A stretch of 17,097 nucleotides of DNA from NCBI GenBank assembly GCA_946007485.1, contig CAMGAM010000013.1, positions 1 to 17,097 on the forward strand, given 5' to 3'. Below are positions 5,242-12,524 of this stretch, piece after piece (within the stretch, counting starts at the first letter, position 1; every line of letters starts with the position of its first letter). Under the pieces are notes generated by a model that ran no database searches, was not told the origin of the DNA, and worked only from the letters and a program-made list of their open reading frames with translations. Origin of the DNA: an uncultured Mycoplasmatota bacterium (GTDB lineage: Bacteria; Bacillota_I; Bacilli_A; RF39; UBA660). The position numbers and the translations under genes are program-made.

Positions 5242-6503
5242 ATAGTGAAAGTTACACCATTTTTAACATTAGTAACTTCAATATCGTAATTTAATAATTC
5301 TAAGGTTTTTTTGACAATTGATAATCCAAGTCCAAACATGCCATTTAATCCTTTTTCATATGGAGTAAAAATATTATTAATAATCGATTTGTCGATTTTT
5401 TCACCATCATTAAATAGAATTATTTTTTGATTTTTAATGGTAATTTTAATTTCTTTTTTGGCATATCTCATGAAATTATTTAACAAGTTATCAATAATGG
5501 TTTCCCACATATCATATGTACCACGAAATATTTCTTTTTCATCAAGATCTAATTTAAAATTTAATTCCGGTCTAATTAATTTAAATTTTTCGACTGATGC
5601 AATAGCTACTTCAGATAATTTGGTTCTTGATTTTAACTTTGATTCTTGTTCTTTTAAATAGTTTAATTTATTTAAATATAATAAGGAGTGTACTTTGTTT
5701 TCTAATTTATTTATTTGTTCTTTAATTATTTTTAAACTCTCTTCATTGGTTTCTATGCCATCTTCAGTAGCTTCAATATATGATTTTATTACAGTTATTG
5801 GAGTTTTAAAATCATGAGAAATATTTTGATATAATTGATTTTTGTAAGATTCATTATTCATTAGATATTCATGCATACTTTCGATAGATTCATTTAAGGA
5901 GTATATTTCATCTTCGAAGTTATGATTTAAGGTTATATTAAAATTGTCATTATCAATATTCTTAATTTTTTTCTTTAGAATGATTATATCGTTTACTAAA
6001 TTATTTGACCAAACTATCAGTATTAAGGAGCAAAGGGTAAAAGAAAGTCCGGTTATTAATAGAATTGTATGAAAGGTATCTTTTTCTAAATCATTTACAT
6101 ATTTATCATTCGTTATAGAAATTATTGATTCATTTTTAGAATTAGAAATACGATAGTAATAATATAATCTGTTTTTATAGATAATTTTACCATATTTATT
6201 GGTAGTGTATTTTATGATAGAAGTATCAAAATCTTTAATGACATCATTAATATTACGAGATACGAATATTAGGTCTTGGGTTTGATATATATAAGCAATA
6301 TCGGTATCTTCAACAATAGTAATATTATCTATATCATCAGAAGTTCTAATGAATGTTAATGGTTGTTTTAATTTGTTATATATGTTTTCTTCATATATAG
6401 GTAGTAATTTGTTAGGTAGTATTATGCCTAGGGCTATAAAGATTATTCCTACGATTAGGATACATATATATATTAATTGTTTGGTTAATGATAGTTTTTT
6501 CAT
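5235..6503 (-). CDS. Sensor histidine kinase
   Basis: 422 residues. Two membrane helices (about 9-30 and 144-166) flank an extracellular sensor of about 110 residues with no known fold that I can see. The segment after TM2 (about 167-215) is HAMP-like. The dimerisation and phosphoacceptor helix holds NISHDFKTPITVIKSY with His230. The ATPase domain shows the N-box (ETIIDNLLNNFMRYA, Asn near 339-343), an abbreviated G1 box (NDGEKI, 365-370), F-box Phe379 and G2 GMFGLGLSI (388-396). This is a HisKA-type kinase partnering the regulator just upstream, with which it overlaps by ATGA. The signal is unknown; the envelope genes nearby make a wall or membrane stress role plausible but unproved. Confidence 0.93.
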   Translation of the reverse strand: MKKLSLTKQLIYICILIVGIIFIALGIILPNKLLPIYEENIYNKLKQPLTFIRTSDDIDNITIVEDTDIAYIYQTQDLIFVSRNINDVIKDFDTSIIKYTTNKYGKIIYKNRLYYYYRISNSKNESIISITNDKYVNDLEKDTFHTILLITGLSFTLCSLILIVWSNNLVNDIIILKKKIKNIDNDNFNITLNHNFEDEIYSLNESIESMHEYLMNNESYKNQLYQNISHDFKTPITVIKSYIEATEDGIETNEESLKIIKEQINKLENKVHSLLYLNKLNYLKEQESKLKSRTKLSEVAIASVEKFKLIRPELNFKLDLDEKEIFRGTYDMWETIIDNLLNNFMRYAKKEIKITIKNQKIILFNDGEKIDKSIINNIFTPYEKGLNGMFGLGLSIVKKTLELLNYDIEVTNVKNGVTFTIK

Positions 6504-7159
6504 GTTAATCTATAACCATAGCCATACATTGTTTCAATGTTTAAGTCAGGCATCTTTCTTCTTAATCTACGAATTAAATCATCAACGACACGATCAGTTC
6601 CGAAATAATTTTCTCCCCAAATAATGTTTAAGATATCATCCCTTGAAAAAGATTTATTTTTGTTTGTTAAAAACATTTTTAATAAATCAAATTCTAATGT
6701 AGTTAAATTTAAGTTTTCATTATTTGAAGATACTATTCTTTTTTCTAGGTCTATTAAGTAATTATTATATTTTATTTTAGACATATCACTAGAGTAGACT
6801 CTTTTAATTAAGTTATTTACTCTTAAGACTAGTTCTTTGGGAGAATATGGTTTAGTAAGATAATCATCACTGCCTAATTCTAAACCAATTATTTTGTCTA
6901 AGTCTTTATCTCTGGCTGAGGTAAAGATTACGGGCATCATTTCATTATTTTCTCTTATTTTTTTGATAATGTCATATCCATTTATTTCATCAGGAAGCAT
7001 AATGTCTAATATCCATAGGTTTGCTTTAATATCTATATTGTTGAGAGCATCAGTTCCATTAAAATATTGAATGACATTATAGCCAGCTTTTTCTAGGTAG
7101 ACTTTAATAAGATTATTTAGATTGATTTCATCTTCTACTAAGACTATCGTATATTTCAT
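6500..7159 (-). CDS. OmpR/PhoB-family response regulator
   Basis: 219 residues, full length for the family. The receiver domain (1-115) has acidic residues E9-D10, phosphoacceptor Asp52 in LWILDIMLPD, switch Thr80 and Lys103 in LTKPYSP. The winged-helix DNA-binding domain (about 122-219) has LTTLEFDLLKMFL and ends in VVDDLIRRLRRKM...YGYGYRLT, the usual wing. It starts at ATG with GTGGAGG upstream and shares ATGA with the kinase start, so the two are translationally coupled. OmpR-family regulators bind tandem half-sites about 11 bp apart, and such repeats are seen upstream (7238-7292) and elsewhere in the window. Confidence 0.95.
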   Translation of the reverse strand: MKYTIVLVEDEINLNNLIKVYLEKAGYNVIQYFNGTDALNNIDIKANLWILDIMLPDEINGYDIIKKIRENNEMMPVIFTSARDKDLDKIIGLELGSDDYLTKPYSPKELVLRVNNLIKRVYSSDMSKIKYNNYLIDLEKRIVSSNNENLNLTTLEFDLLKMFLTNKNKSFSRDDILNIIWGENYFGTDRVVDDLIRRLRRKMPDLNIETMYGYGYRLT

Positions 7160-7178
7160 GAGAATACCTCCACTTAAA

Positions 7179-7184
7179 TTATAT
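7179..7184 (-). promoter_or_regulatory. Extended -10 of the two-component operon
   Basis: On the minus strand TGATATAAT, 20 bases before the regulator start; the -35 is weak, which is common for activator-dependent or extended -10 promoters. Confidence 0.55.
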
Positions 7185-7237
7185 CATATTTTATGAGTAT
7201 TTTCTATTCATATATCACCTCCAAGGTATTTTAAGTA

Positions 7238-7292
7238 TATAAAAAGAATAAGTAAGAATTATAAAAAGAATATGGAAAATTATGTTAAAGAT
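7238..7292. promoter_or_regulatory. Phased direct repeats in the divergent promoter region
   Basis: TATAAAAAGAATA occurs identically at 7238-7250 and 7260-7272, 22 bp apart. Related 11-bp units (TAAGTAAGAAT at 7249, TATGGAAAATT at 7271, ATGTTAAAGAT at 7282) keep the same phase. Position and spacing fit an operator of an OmpR-family regulator, possibly the adjacent one acting on its own operon and the glycosyltransferase gene. Confidence 0.4.
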
Positions 7293-7295
7293 TCA

Positions 7296-7301
7296 TATAA
7301 T
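7296..7301 (+). promoter_or_regulatory. -10 element of the glycosyltransferase gene
   Basis: TATAAT 14 bases before the start codon and just ahead of the GGAGG site, so the leader would be very short. The -35 (TGGAAA, 7273-7278) is poor. Confidence 0.4.
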
Positions 7302-7315
7302 ATGATGGAGGAATT

Positions 7316-8407
7316 ATGAAATATAAATATAAGGTATGTGTGTATGCAATATGTAAGAATGAAGAAAAGTTTGTAGATAGATGGTATGAATCAATGAAGG
7401 AAGCAGATGAAATATATGTACTTGATACAGGATCTGATGATGAGACGGTTACTAAGCTTAAGAGTCATGGGGTAAATGTAAAACAAGAAAAAATAGATCC
7501 TTGGAGATTTGATGTAGCAAGAAATAAATCACTTGATTTAGTCCCTATGGATACGGATATATGTGTATGTACTGATTTGGATGAAGTTTTTTTGCCAGGA
7601 TGGAGAGAGAAAATAGAGAAGTGTTGGAAAAAAGATACGACGAGACTTAGATATATATATAACTGGAGACTTGATGGGGATGAACCGATAGTTAGTTTTT
7701 ATTATGAAAAAACGCATGCAAGAAGAGGTTATAAATGGGTTCATCCGGTACATGAAGTATTGAGTTGCTCTTTGAATGAAGAAAGGGTAGAAATAAGTGA
7801 TGAAATAATTTTGAATCATTATCCAGATCAGACTAAATCTAGAGGAAGTTATTTGCCATTATTAGAATTATCAGTAAAAGAAGATCCAGATGATGATCGT
7901 AATATGCATTATTTGGGTAGAGAATATATGTATTATGGAAGATATAATGAAGCAATTGAAACATTAATTAAACATCTTAAATTAAAAAAGGCAACTTGGA
8001 ATTTAGAACGAGCGGCTTCGATGAGATTTATTGGAAGATGTTATTTAAATCTTGGAAGAATAGAAGAAGCTAGAATATGGTATTTAAAAGCTATTGATGA
8101 AGCTCCTAATTTAAGAGATGGTTTAGTTGAATTGGCAATGCTTGAATATAATCAAAAGAATTATTTAGAAGTGATTAATTATTTGACTAGGGCATTAATG
8201 ATTAAGAATCATGAAAGAATTTATATAAATGAGGTATTTAGTTGGGATTATACGATATATAATTTACTTAGTTGTAGTTATTATTATTTAGGATTATTTG
8301 ATATATCATTGTTCTATATTAATAAAGCACTTGAAATTGATGATATAAATGAAATGCTTAAGGAAAATAAAAGAATAATTTTGAACAAAATAAAAGAACC
8401 AAATTAA
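7316..8407 (+). CDS. Family 2 glycosyltransferase with C-terminal TPRs
   Basis: 363 residues from ATG with GGAGG 6 bases upstream. The GT-A domain (1-about 185) opens with VCVYAICKNEEKFVDRW, then EIYVLDTGSDDETV, and has a DLD metal and nucleotide-sugar motif (CTDLDEVFLPGW, Asp87 and Asp89) and WVHPVHE (141-147). The rest (about 193-345) forms several TPR-like helical pairs, for example MHYLGREYMYYGRYNEAIETL, here cut to its start LGREYMYYGRYNEA, and IGRCYLNLGRIEEARIWYLK. No membrane helix, so cytosolic. The architecture is shared with SunS, the S-glycosyltransferase of sublancin, and with many uncharacterised enzymes; sugar and acceptor cannot be told. No peptide precursor gene is adjacent. 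Confidence 0.9.
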   Translation: MKYKYKVCVYAICKNEEKFVDRWYESMKEADEIYVLDTGSDDETVTKLKSHGVNVKQEKIDPWRFDVARNKSLDLVPMDTDICVCTDLDEVFLPGWREKIEKCWKKDTTRLRYIYNWRLDGDEPIVSFYYEKTHARRGYKWVHPVHEVLSCSLNEERVEISDEIILNHYPDQTKSRGSYLPLLELSVKEDPDDDRNMHYLGREYMYYGRYNEAIETLIKHLKLKKATWNLERAASMRFIGRCYLNLGRIEEARIWYLKAIDEAPNLRDGLVELAMLEYNQKNYLEVINYLTRALMIKNHERIYINEVFSWDYTIYNLLSCSYYYLGLFDISLFYINKALEIDDINEMLKENKRIILNKIKEPN

Positions 8408-8417
8408 TGGTTCTTTT
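8392..8417. terminator. Bidirectional terminator between the glycosyltransferase and PBP genes
   Basis: AAAAGAACC (8392-8400) and GGTTCTTTT (8409-8417), a perfect 9-bp stem with an 8-base loop containing the glycosyltransferase stop codon. T-rich on both outgoing sides. Confidence 0.85.
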
Positions 8418-8419
8418 GA

Positions 8420-11401
8420 CTATCTTAGAATAATAGTTCTGGTTTTAGTTTCTTGATTATTTAAATAGGTTATGACATAGGTAATTTTATATGTTCCTGC
8501 TTCTAAGGTATTGATATATTCTTCTAATTCTTTGGCAGTATTAAATTCTTTTAGTGTAGTATTGACATTGATTTGATATTTGATTTTAGCACTGCTTGAG
8601 ACATCGACTTTACCATTTGTATAAGTAATATATTCGATAGATTTAAAACCTTCTTCGGAATAGGTTCCTACATTTAGAGTAACATAACTTTTACCATTTA
8701 ATTCAGCAGTTAATTTACCAGTTGGAGCGTTACCCATGTTAACTTTTACGTTAGTTCCATCTGAGGCATTTGATTTAAATTTTTGATATTCAGTTTTGAC
8801 AACGAAATCAATATTTCCATATCCATTATCGTATGTATATTGTTTATCAGTAGTGAAAGCGATTAGCGTTAAACTACCATTATCTTCTTTTTTATAGATT
8901 CCAAAACCTATATTTCCTAATTCGTTACTATTTTCTTCTTTTCTTTTGTTTAAGTAATATTCTTTTTGATTGCCATAAACACTTTGATTAAAGTATTCTT
9001 TAAGATAACTATCAGTTATTACTTTTGGAGTTTCATAATCCCATGTAAGGGTTACACTATTTGAATTAATAGTGGCTTTTAAATCAGTTACATTTTCTAA
9101 TTTAGCATATCTAATAGATACTTCCGTTGGTTCAGTACCACGAACGAAATATTCGGTAAGTATCTTATCACTAGGAGTATATTCACTAGCTAGTTTTGCA
9201 GGCCATGTATCTTTTTCTACTTGAATAGCTACAACAGATGATGGCATTGTCCAACCTTTTGTATCTTTAGGAATATATTTCATAACATCCGATACGACGC
9301 CTTCTTTGTAACCACCACTACTGGTATTGTAAGTAACACGATTAGATTCTTCGTCATAGATGCTAGCATAACCATACCATACAGCAATGGAGTATTGAGA
9401 AGTATATGCAACAGTCCATAAATCATTAACAGCATTACCTGGTAAATTATACTTTTTAATTGTAGCTTCGTCATAATTACTAGTACCAGTTTTGGCAGCA
9501 ACATGAGAACCGTACACTCTAGCGCCACCAGGGAAACCACCTGTGACAGCTGATTCAAGTATGTTATTCATGATATAAGCGGTTGAATCTTTCATGACTC
9601 TCGTTTTAGTTGGTTTAAATTCTTTTACTTCTCCAGTTTCACGGAATTCAATTTTAGTTACGGAGTAAGGGGCGGTGTAATAACCACCACTGGCAAATCC
9701 AGAGTAGGCTGCAGCCATTGTTAATGGTGTAAATCCTTCGGCGGCTCCACCGATCGAATATGCTTCATTAATAGTATTATCTACACCAGTTGTTTCATTG
9801 ACAATTCGGTAATTTTCAGAGTTTTTATTTAACGATACATCTAATCCTAGACTGTAAGCAAATTTTTGACTATTTTTAGTTCCAACTTGTTGAAATGCTT
9901 TAAGAGCAGGAACGTTTCTTGAAAATTGTAGGGCATATCGAGTAGTTACTAATCCATGAAATGCTCCATCCCAGTTATTTACAGATGGGCCATTAGTATA
10001 TGTCCATGGTTCATCGTTGAATAGGGTATAAGATGAAAAGTTATTGTATTCAATACCTGGACCATAATCAAAAATTGGTTTAGCGGTTGATCCTGGTTGT
10101 CTGTAAGCTCCAGTAGCAAAATTAAATGTTCTAACACCACTTCGGTTTCTTCCGGCACCAACAGCAGCAATAGCACCAGTTTCAACATTGACAACTGCAA
10201 TACCAGCTTGAACTAAATCATCATTTTTCCAATACCATTCAGAGTTAGATAAAACTTCATTGATGCCATCTTGGATACTTTTTTCCATGGTAGTGTATAT
10301 TTTCATAGGAACAACATATGGATTGCTTCCAGTAAGTTCTTCAACTTCATCGGCAACAACATCAATGAATCCTTGATATTCAGTATCACCATTAGTACCT
10401 ACTAAAAGGCTTTCAATAGATACCTTATTAGCCATTTCAGCTTCTTCTTCTGTAATATATCCGTGTCTTACCATTAAGGTTAAAACAGTGTTTCTTCTAG
10501 CAATAGCACTTTCAGGATTTCTATAAGGATTGTGGCCATTTGGTGCTTGGAATAATCCAGCTATCAAAGAAGCTTCAGGTAAAGTTAATTCAGAAACTGA
10601 TTTTCCAAAATAATATTTAGCTGCTTCACCAACACCATAGACATTTGAACCTAGATTATAATTATTGACATATAATTCAATGATTTCTTCTTTCGAATAT
10701 TCTTTTTCAACTTTGAAAACTGCTAAATATACATCTTGGAATTTTCTAATTATTTTTTGAATTTTTGATTTTTCAATAGTTTCTTTTTTAGTTAAATTAT
10801 TTTTAACAGTTTGCATCGTTAAAGTAGATGCTCCACCATAATCTTTACCTAGCAATTGATAAACAGTTGCCTTAATAAATCTTGGAAGGTCGACACCATT
10901 ATGTTGGAAGAACCTTGAATCTTCAGTAGCAATAATTGCATCGATTAAGACTTGTGGTAGTTGATCATAGGTGACACTTTCTCTTTTTTCAGCTCCTAAG
11001 GTAGCTATTACTTCACCATTAATATCATAGACGACGGTTTGATCTTGAACATTAAAGGCTTCTTCAGAAAACTTTGGAGAAGTTATGACAATTAATCCAA
11101 ATAAAAGAGTCATAAGTAGGACACCACAAATACCAATTATCAAAATGACAGTTATTATTTTTTTCCAAAGACTACGTTTATTTTTTTTCTTTTTTGATTT
11201 ACTATTTTTATGATTGTTATTTTTATTGGAGTTTTTGGTTGTGCTTTTTGAATTAGAACTGTTTTTATTTTTTGACTTACTATCTTTAACTTTTTCAGTT
11301 TTGCGTCCATTTTTATTATTATCTTTCTTTAAATTATCTTTTAGATCATCAACTTTGTCTTTTAATTTATCTAATGCATTTCTTTTTTTTACTTTTCTCA
11401 C
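8420..11401 (-). CDS. ponA: Class A penicillin-binding protein (transglycosylase/transpeptidase)
   Basis: About 993 residues. I start at GTG 11401 because AAGGAAG lies 9 bases upstream; the in-frame TTG at 11410 touches that site. Layout: cytoplasmic tail (1-78) of mostly Lys, Asn and Ser; membrane helix (about 81-106); GT51 transglycosylase domain with catalytic Glu160 in ATEDSRFFQHNGVD and GGASTLTMQ; transpeptidase domain with PGSTAKP (Ser438, Lys441), SRN (494-496) and KTGTSN (637-642); and an extended C-terminal part with fibronectin III-like segments. It polymerises lipid II and cross-links peptidoglycan outside the membrane. It follows recU on the same strand, as ponA does in Bacillus, and also has its own promoter inside the recU end. 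Confidence 0.95.
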   Translation of the reverse strand: MRKVKKRNALDKLKDKVDDLKDNLKKDNNKNGRKTEKVKDSKSKNKNSSNSKSTTKNSNKNNNHKNSKSKKKKNKRSLWKKIITVILIIGICGVLLMTLLFGLIVITSPKFSEEAFNVQDQTVVYDINGEVIATLGAEKRESVTYDQLPQVLIDAIIATEDSRFFQHNGVDLPRFIKATVYQLLGKDYGGASTLTMQTVKNNLTKKETIEKSKIQKIIRKFQDVYLAVFKVEKEYSKEEIIELYVNNYNLGSNVYGVGEAAKYYFGKSVSELTLPEASLIAGLFQAPNGHNPYRNPESAIARRNTVLTLMVRHGYITEEEAEMANKVSIESLLVGTNGDTEYQGFIDVVADEVEELTGSNPYVVPMKIYTTMEKSIQDGINEVLSNSEWYWKNDDLVQAGIAVVNVETGAIAAVGAGRNRSGVRTFNFATGAYRQPGSTAKPIFDYGPGIEYNNFSSYTLFNDEPWTYTNGPSVNNWDGAFHGLVTTRYALQFSRNVPALKAFQQVGTKNSQKFAYSLGLDVSLNKNSENYRIVNETTGVDNTINEAYSIGGAAEGFTPLTMAAAYSGFASGGYYTAPYSVTKIEFRETGEVKEFKPTKTRVMKDSTAYIMNNILESAVTGGFPGGARVYGSHVAAKTGTSNYDEATIKKYNLPGNAVNDLWTVAYTSQYSIAVWYGYASIYDEESNRVTYNTSSGGYKEGVVSDVMKYIPKDTKGWTMPSSVVAIQVEKDTWPAKLASEYTPSDKILTEYFVRGTEPTEVSIRYAKLENVTDLKATINSNSVTLTWDYETPKVITDSYLKEYFNQSVYGNQKEYYLNKRKEENSNELGNIGFGIYKKEDNGSLTLIAFTTDKQYTYDNGYGNIDFVVKTEYQKFKSNASDGTNVKVNMGNAPTGKLTAELNGKSYVTLNVGTYSEEGFKSIEYITYTNGKVDVSSSAKIKYQINVNTTLKEFNTAKELEEYINTLEAGTYKITYVITYLNNQETKTRTIILR

Positions 11402-11430
11402 TTTTATCAACTTCCTTACTTTTCTATTAT

Positions 11431-11459
11431 ATTATAATATATAAATTATAAAATATCAA
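11431..11459 (-). promoter_or_regulatory. Promoter of the PBP gene
   Basis: TTGATA (complement of 11454-11459), 17-bp spacer, TATAAT (complement of 11431-11436). It overlaps the last codons of recU, so the PBP gene can be read alone as well as with recU. Confidence 0.65.
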
Positions 11460-11976
11460 TTATTTTTAAATAATCTAATCGTGGTCGATATTTTAATTCA
11501 ATTAGATGACATTTTTCTATAAAAAAACTTATGGGAATGGATTTTCGATCATTTTCATTTAAATATTCAATAAGTATCTTTCCTGGTAATAAAAATGTTT
11601 GATTATGATAATTAAATCTAACGATAAGAAAGACTATTCCATGGTATTTTAGGATATTTTTAATATGTTCTATTTGATGGGGATGAATATTTGATAAGGG
11701 AAAACTAGTTTTACTATTAGTTTCTTTGGCATCAAATTCAAGATATTTTTCATGATATATACCACTATAATCAAGAGTTGATTTTTGCTCATAAAAGCCA
11801 TCTTTAATTCTTGTTTTAGTTTCGTTAACTTTTAAAACTTTAATTGGAATAGGTTTTTTATAGATTAGTGCAATATCTTTTTCTTTATAATAATCATTGG
11901 TTAGATTGATATCGCTTTCTAGAGTCATACCACGATTGCCATAGTTAATGAGTTTATTATTTTTGATAGTTATCAT
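11446..11976 (-). CDS. recU: Holliday junction resolvase RecU
   Basis: 176 residues, slightly short for RecU (usually about 170-205). Signature segments are NYGNRGMTLESDI near the N-terminus, STLDYSGIY (Asp69), the PD-(D/E)XK core YLEFDAKET (Glu80, Asp82, Lys84), then FPLSNIHPHQIEHI and a FLIVRFNYHNQTFLLP strand pair. RecU cuts four-way DNA junctions during recombinational repair and chromosome segregation in Firmicutes. Start ATG is preceded by AGGTGAGG. recU followed by a class A PBP is a conserved Firmicutes pair, which supports both assignments. Confidence 0.95.
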   Translation of the reverse strand: MITIKNNKLINYGNRGMTLESDINLTNDYYKEKDIALIYKKPIPIKVLKVNETKTRIKDGFYEQKSTLDYSGIYHEKYLEFDAKETNSKTSFPLSNIHPHQIEHIKNILKYHGIVFLIVRFNYHNQTFLLPGKILIEYLNENDRKSIPISFFIEKCHLIELKYRPRLDYLKIIDIL

Positions 11977-11994
11977 TATGCCTCACCTAGAAGA

Positions 11995-12000
11995 ATTATA
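11995..12000 (-). promoter_or_regulatory. -10 element of recU
   Basis: TATAAT on the minus strand, 18 bases before the start codon, with no good -35. Confidence 0.4.
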
Positions 12001-12142
12001 CTATAAAAGAGAAAGAAAATCTACTTTATGATAATTAGTTATAAGAAAAAAAGATTTTTATGTAAATAAAAAAATTTTATTTAGAGATACTTTTGATATT
12101 AGTGTTTTAATTTATAATTTTAGTGATGATAACTGGTTTTAG

Positions 12143-12171
12143 TTTACAAAATATTTGAAATATGCTATTAT
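12143..12171 (+). promoter_or_regulatory. Promoter of a short transcript
   Basis: TTTACA (12143-12148), 17-bp spacer ending TGC, then TATTAT (12166-12171), so an extended -10. The predicted transcript starts near 12178, directly before a Shine-Dalgarno. Confidence 0.6.
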
Positions 12172-12192
12172 ATTTGGCTAAGGAAAGGGATT

Positions 12193-12261
12193 ATGATGGA
12201 ATATAATATTGATGAGATAATTTCTATATTTGGTGAAACGGAAAAAGAAAAAAGAACATGA
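12193..12261 (+). CDS. Possible 22-residue peptide
   Basis: Starts ATGATG after AAGGAAAGGG and reads MMEYNIDEIISIFGETEKEK followed by RT and TGA. An acidic, amphipathic first half (NIDEIISIFGE) precedes a charged tail. It sits between a good promoter and a terminator with no other gene on the strand. It could be a real small protein, the stub of a lost gene, or a chance frame inside a small RNA. I do not recognise it. Confidence 0.4.
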   Translation: MMEYNIDEIISIFGETEKEKRT

Positions 12262-12265
12262 GAGA

Positions 12266-12315
12266 TTTCTTCTAAAAGAGAAGAAAGTAGTTATTGAAAC
12301 TGCTTTTTCTTTTTA
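12266..12315 (+). terminator. Double hairpin and terminator of the short transcript
   Basis: TTTCTTCT (12266-12273) pairs with AGAAGAAA (12279-12286). A second stem, AAAGTAGTT (12284-12292) with AACTGCTTT, overlaps it and is followed by a T-rich tract. The T-tract TTTTTCTTTTT (12304-12314) is also perfectly complementary to AAAAAGAAAAA (12242-12252) within the peptide frame. Confidence 0.6.
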
Positions 12316-12323
12316 TATGGCAA

Positions 12324-12348
12324 GAAAAAAAACTAGGTTGTGCCTAGT
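12324..12348 (-). terminator. Terminator of the tRNA-Ser gene
   Basis: On the minus strand ACTAGG-CACAA-CCTAGT followed by eight T, starting about 11 bases past the CCA end. Confidence 0.85.
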
Positions 12349-12358
12349 AATTATTAAA

Positions 12359-12449
12359 TGGCGGAGTAGGAGAGATTTGAACTCTCGCACCAGTTTCCCA
12401 GTCTACACCCTTAGCAGGGGCGCCTCTTCAGCCTCTTGAGTACTACTCC
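12359..12449 (-). tRNA. tRNA-Ser, anticodon GCT
   Basis: 91 nt with encoded CCA. Acceptor GGAGTAG pairs with CTACTCC over seven bases, discriminator G. The anticodon loop reads CTGCTAA, giving GCT (reads AGC/AGT). A long variable arm of about 20 nt follows, the class II mark of tRNA-Ser, and the T-loop is TTCAAAT. It has its own promoter and terminator. Confidence 0.95.
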
Positions 12450-12468
12450 AAAATTGCTTACATCATTA

Positions 12469-12497
12469 ATTTTATATTATGATGAGCAATTTGTCAA
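12469..12497 (-). promoter_or_regulatory. tRNA-Ser promoter
   Basis: TTGACA (complement of 12492-12497), 17-bp spacer, TAAAAT (complement of 12469-12474), placing the start close to the tRNA 5' end. It lies just past the vanY stop codon. Confidence 0.75.
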
Positions 12498-12524
12498 CTG
12501 TTTTTTAGGAATTGTTGTTGCTTC

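Noticed and set aside
5437..5661. Plus-strand frame opposite the histidine kinase gene
   Set aside because: Antisense shadow of the conserved kinase core; no start signals.
6349..6624. 91-codon plus-strand frame opposite the kinase and regulator junction
   Set aside because: Antisense shadow; crosses two well-supported genes.
11214..11444. Leu/Phe-rich plus-strand frame opposite the PBP N-terminus
   Set aside because: Antisense of a Lys/Asn codon-rich tract, which always yields Phe/Leu-rich frames.
12230..12439. 69-codon plus-strand frame ending LSRGASSAS
   Set aside because: Its second half is the antisense of tRNA-Ser and its first part runs through the terminator hairpins of the short transcript; no ribosome binding site.
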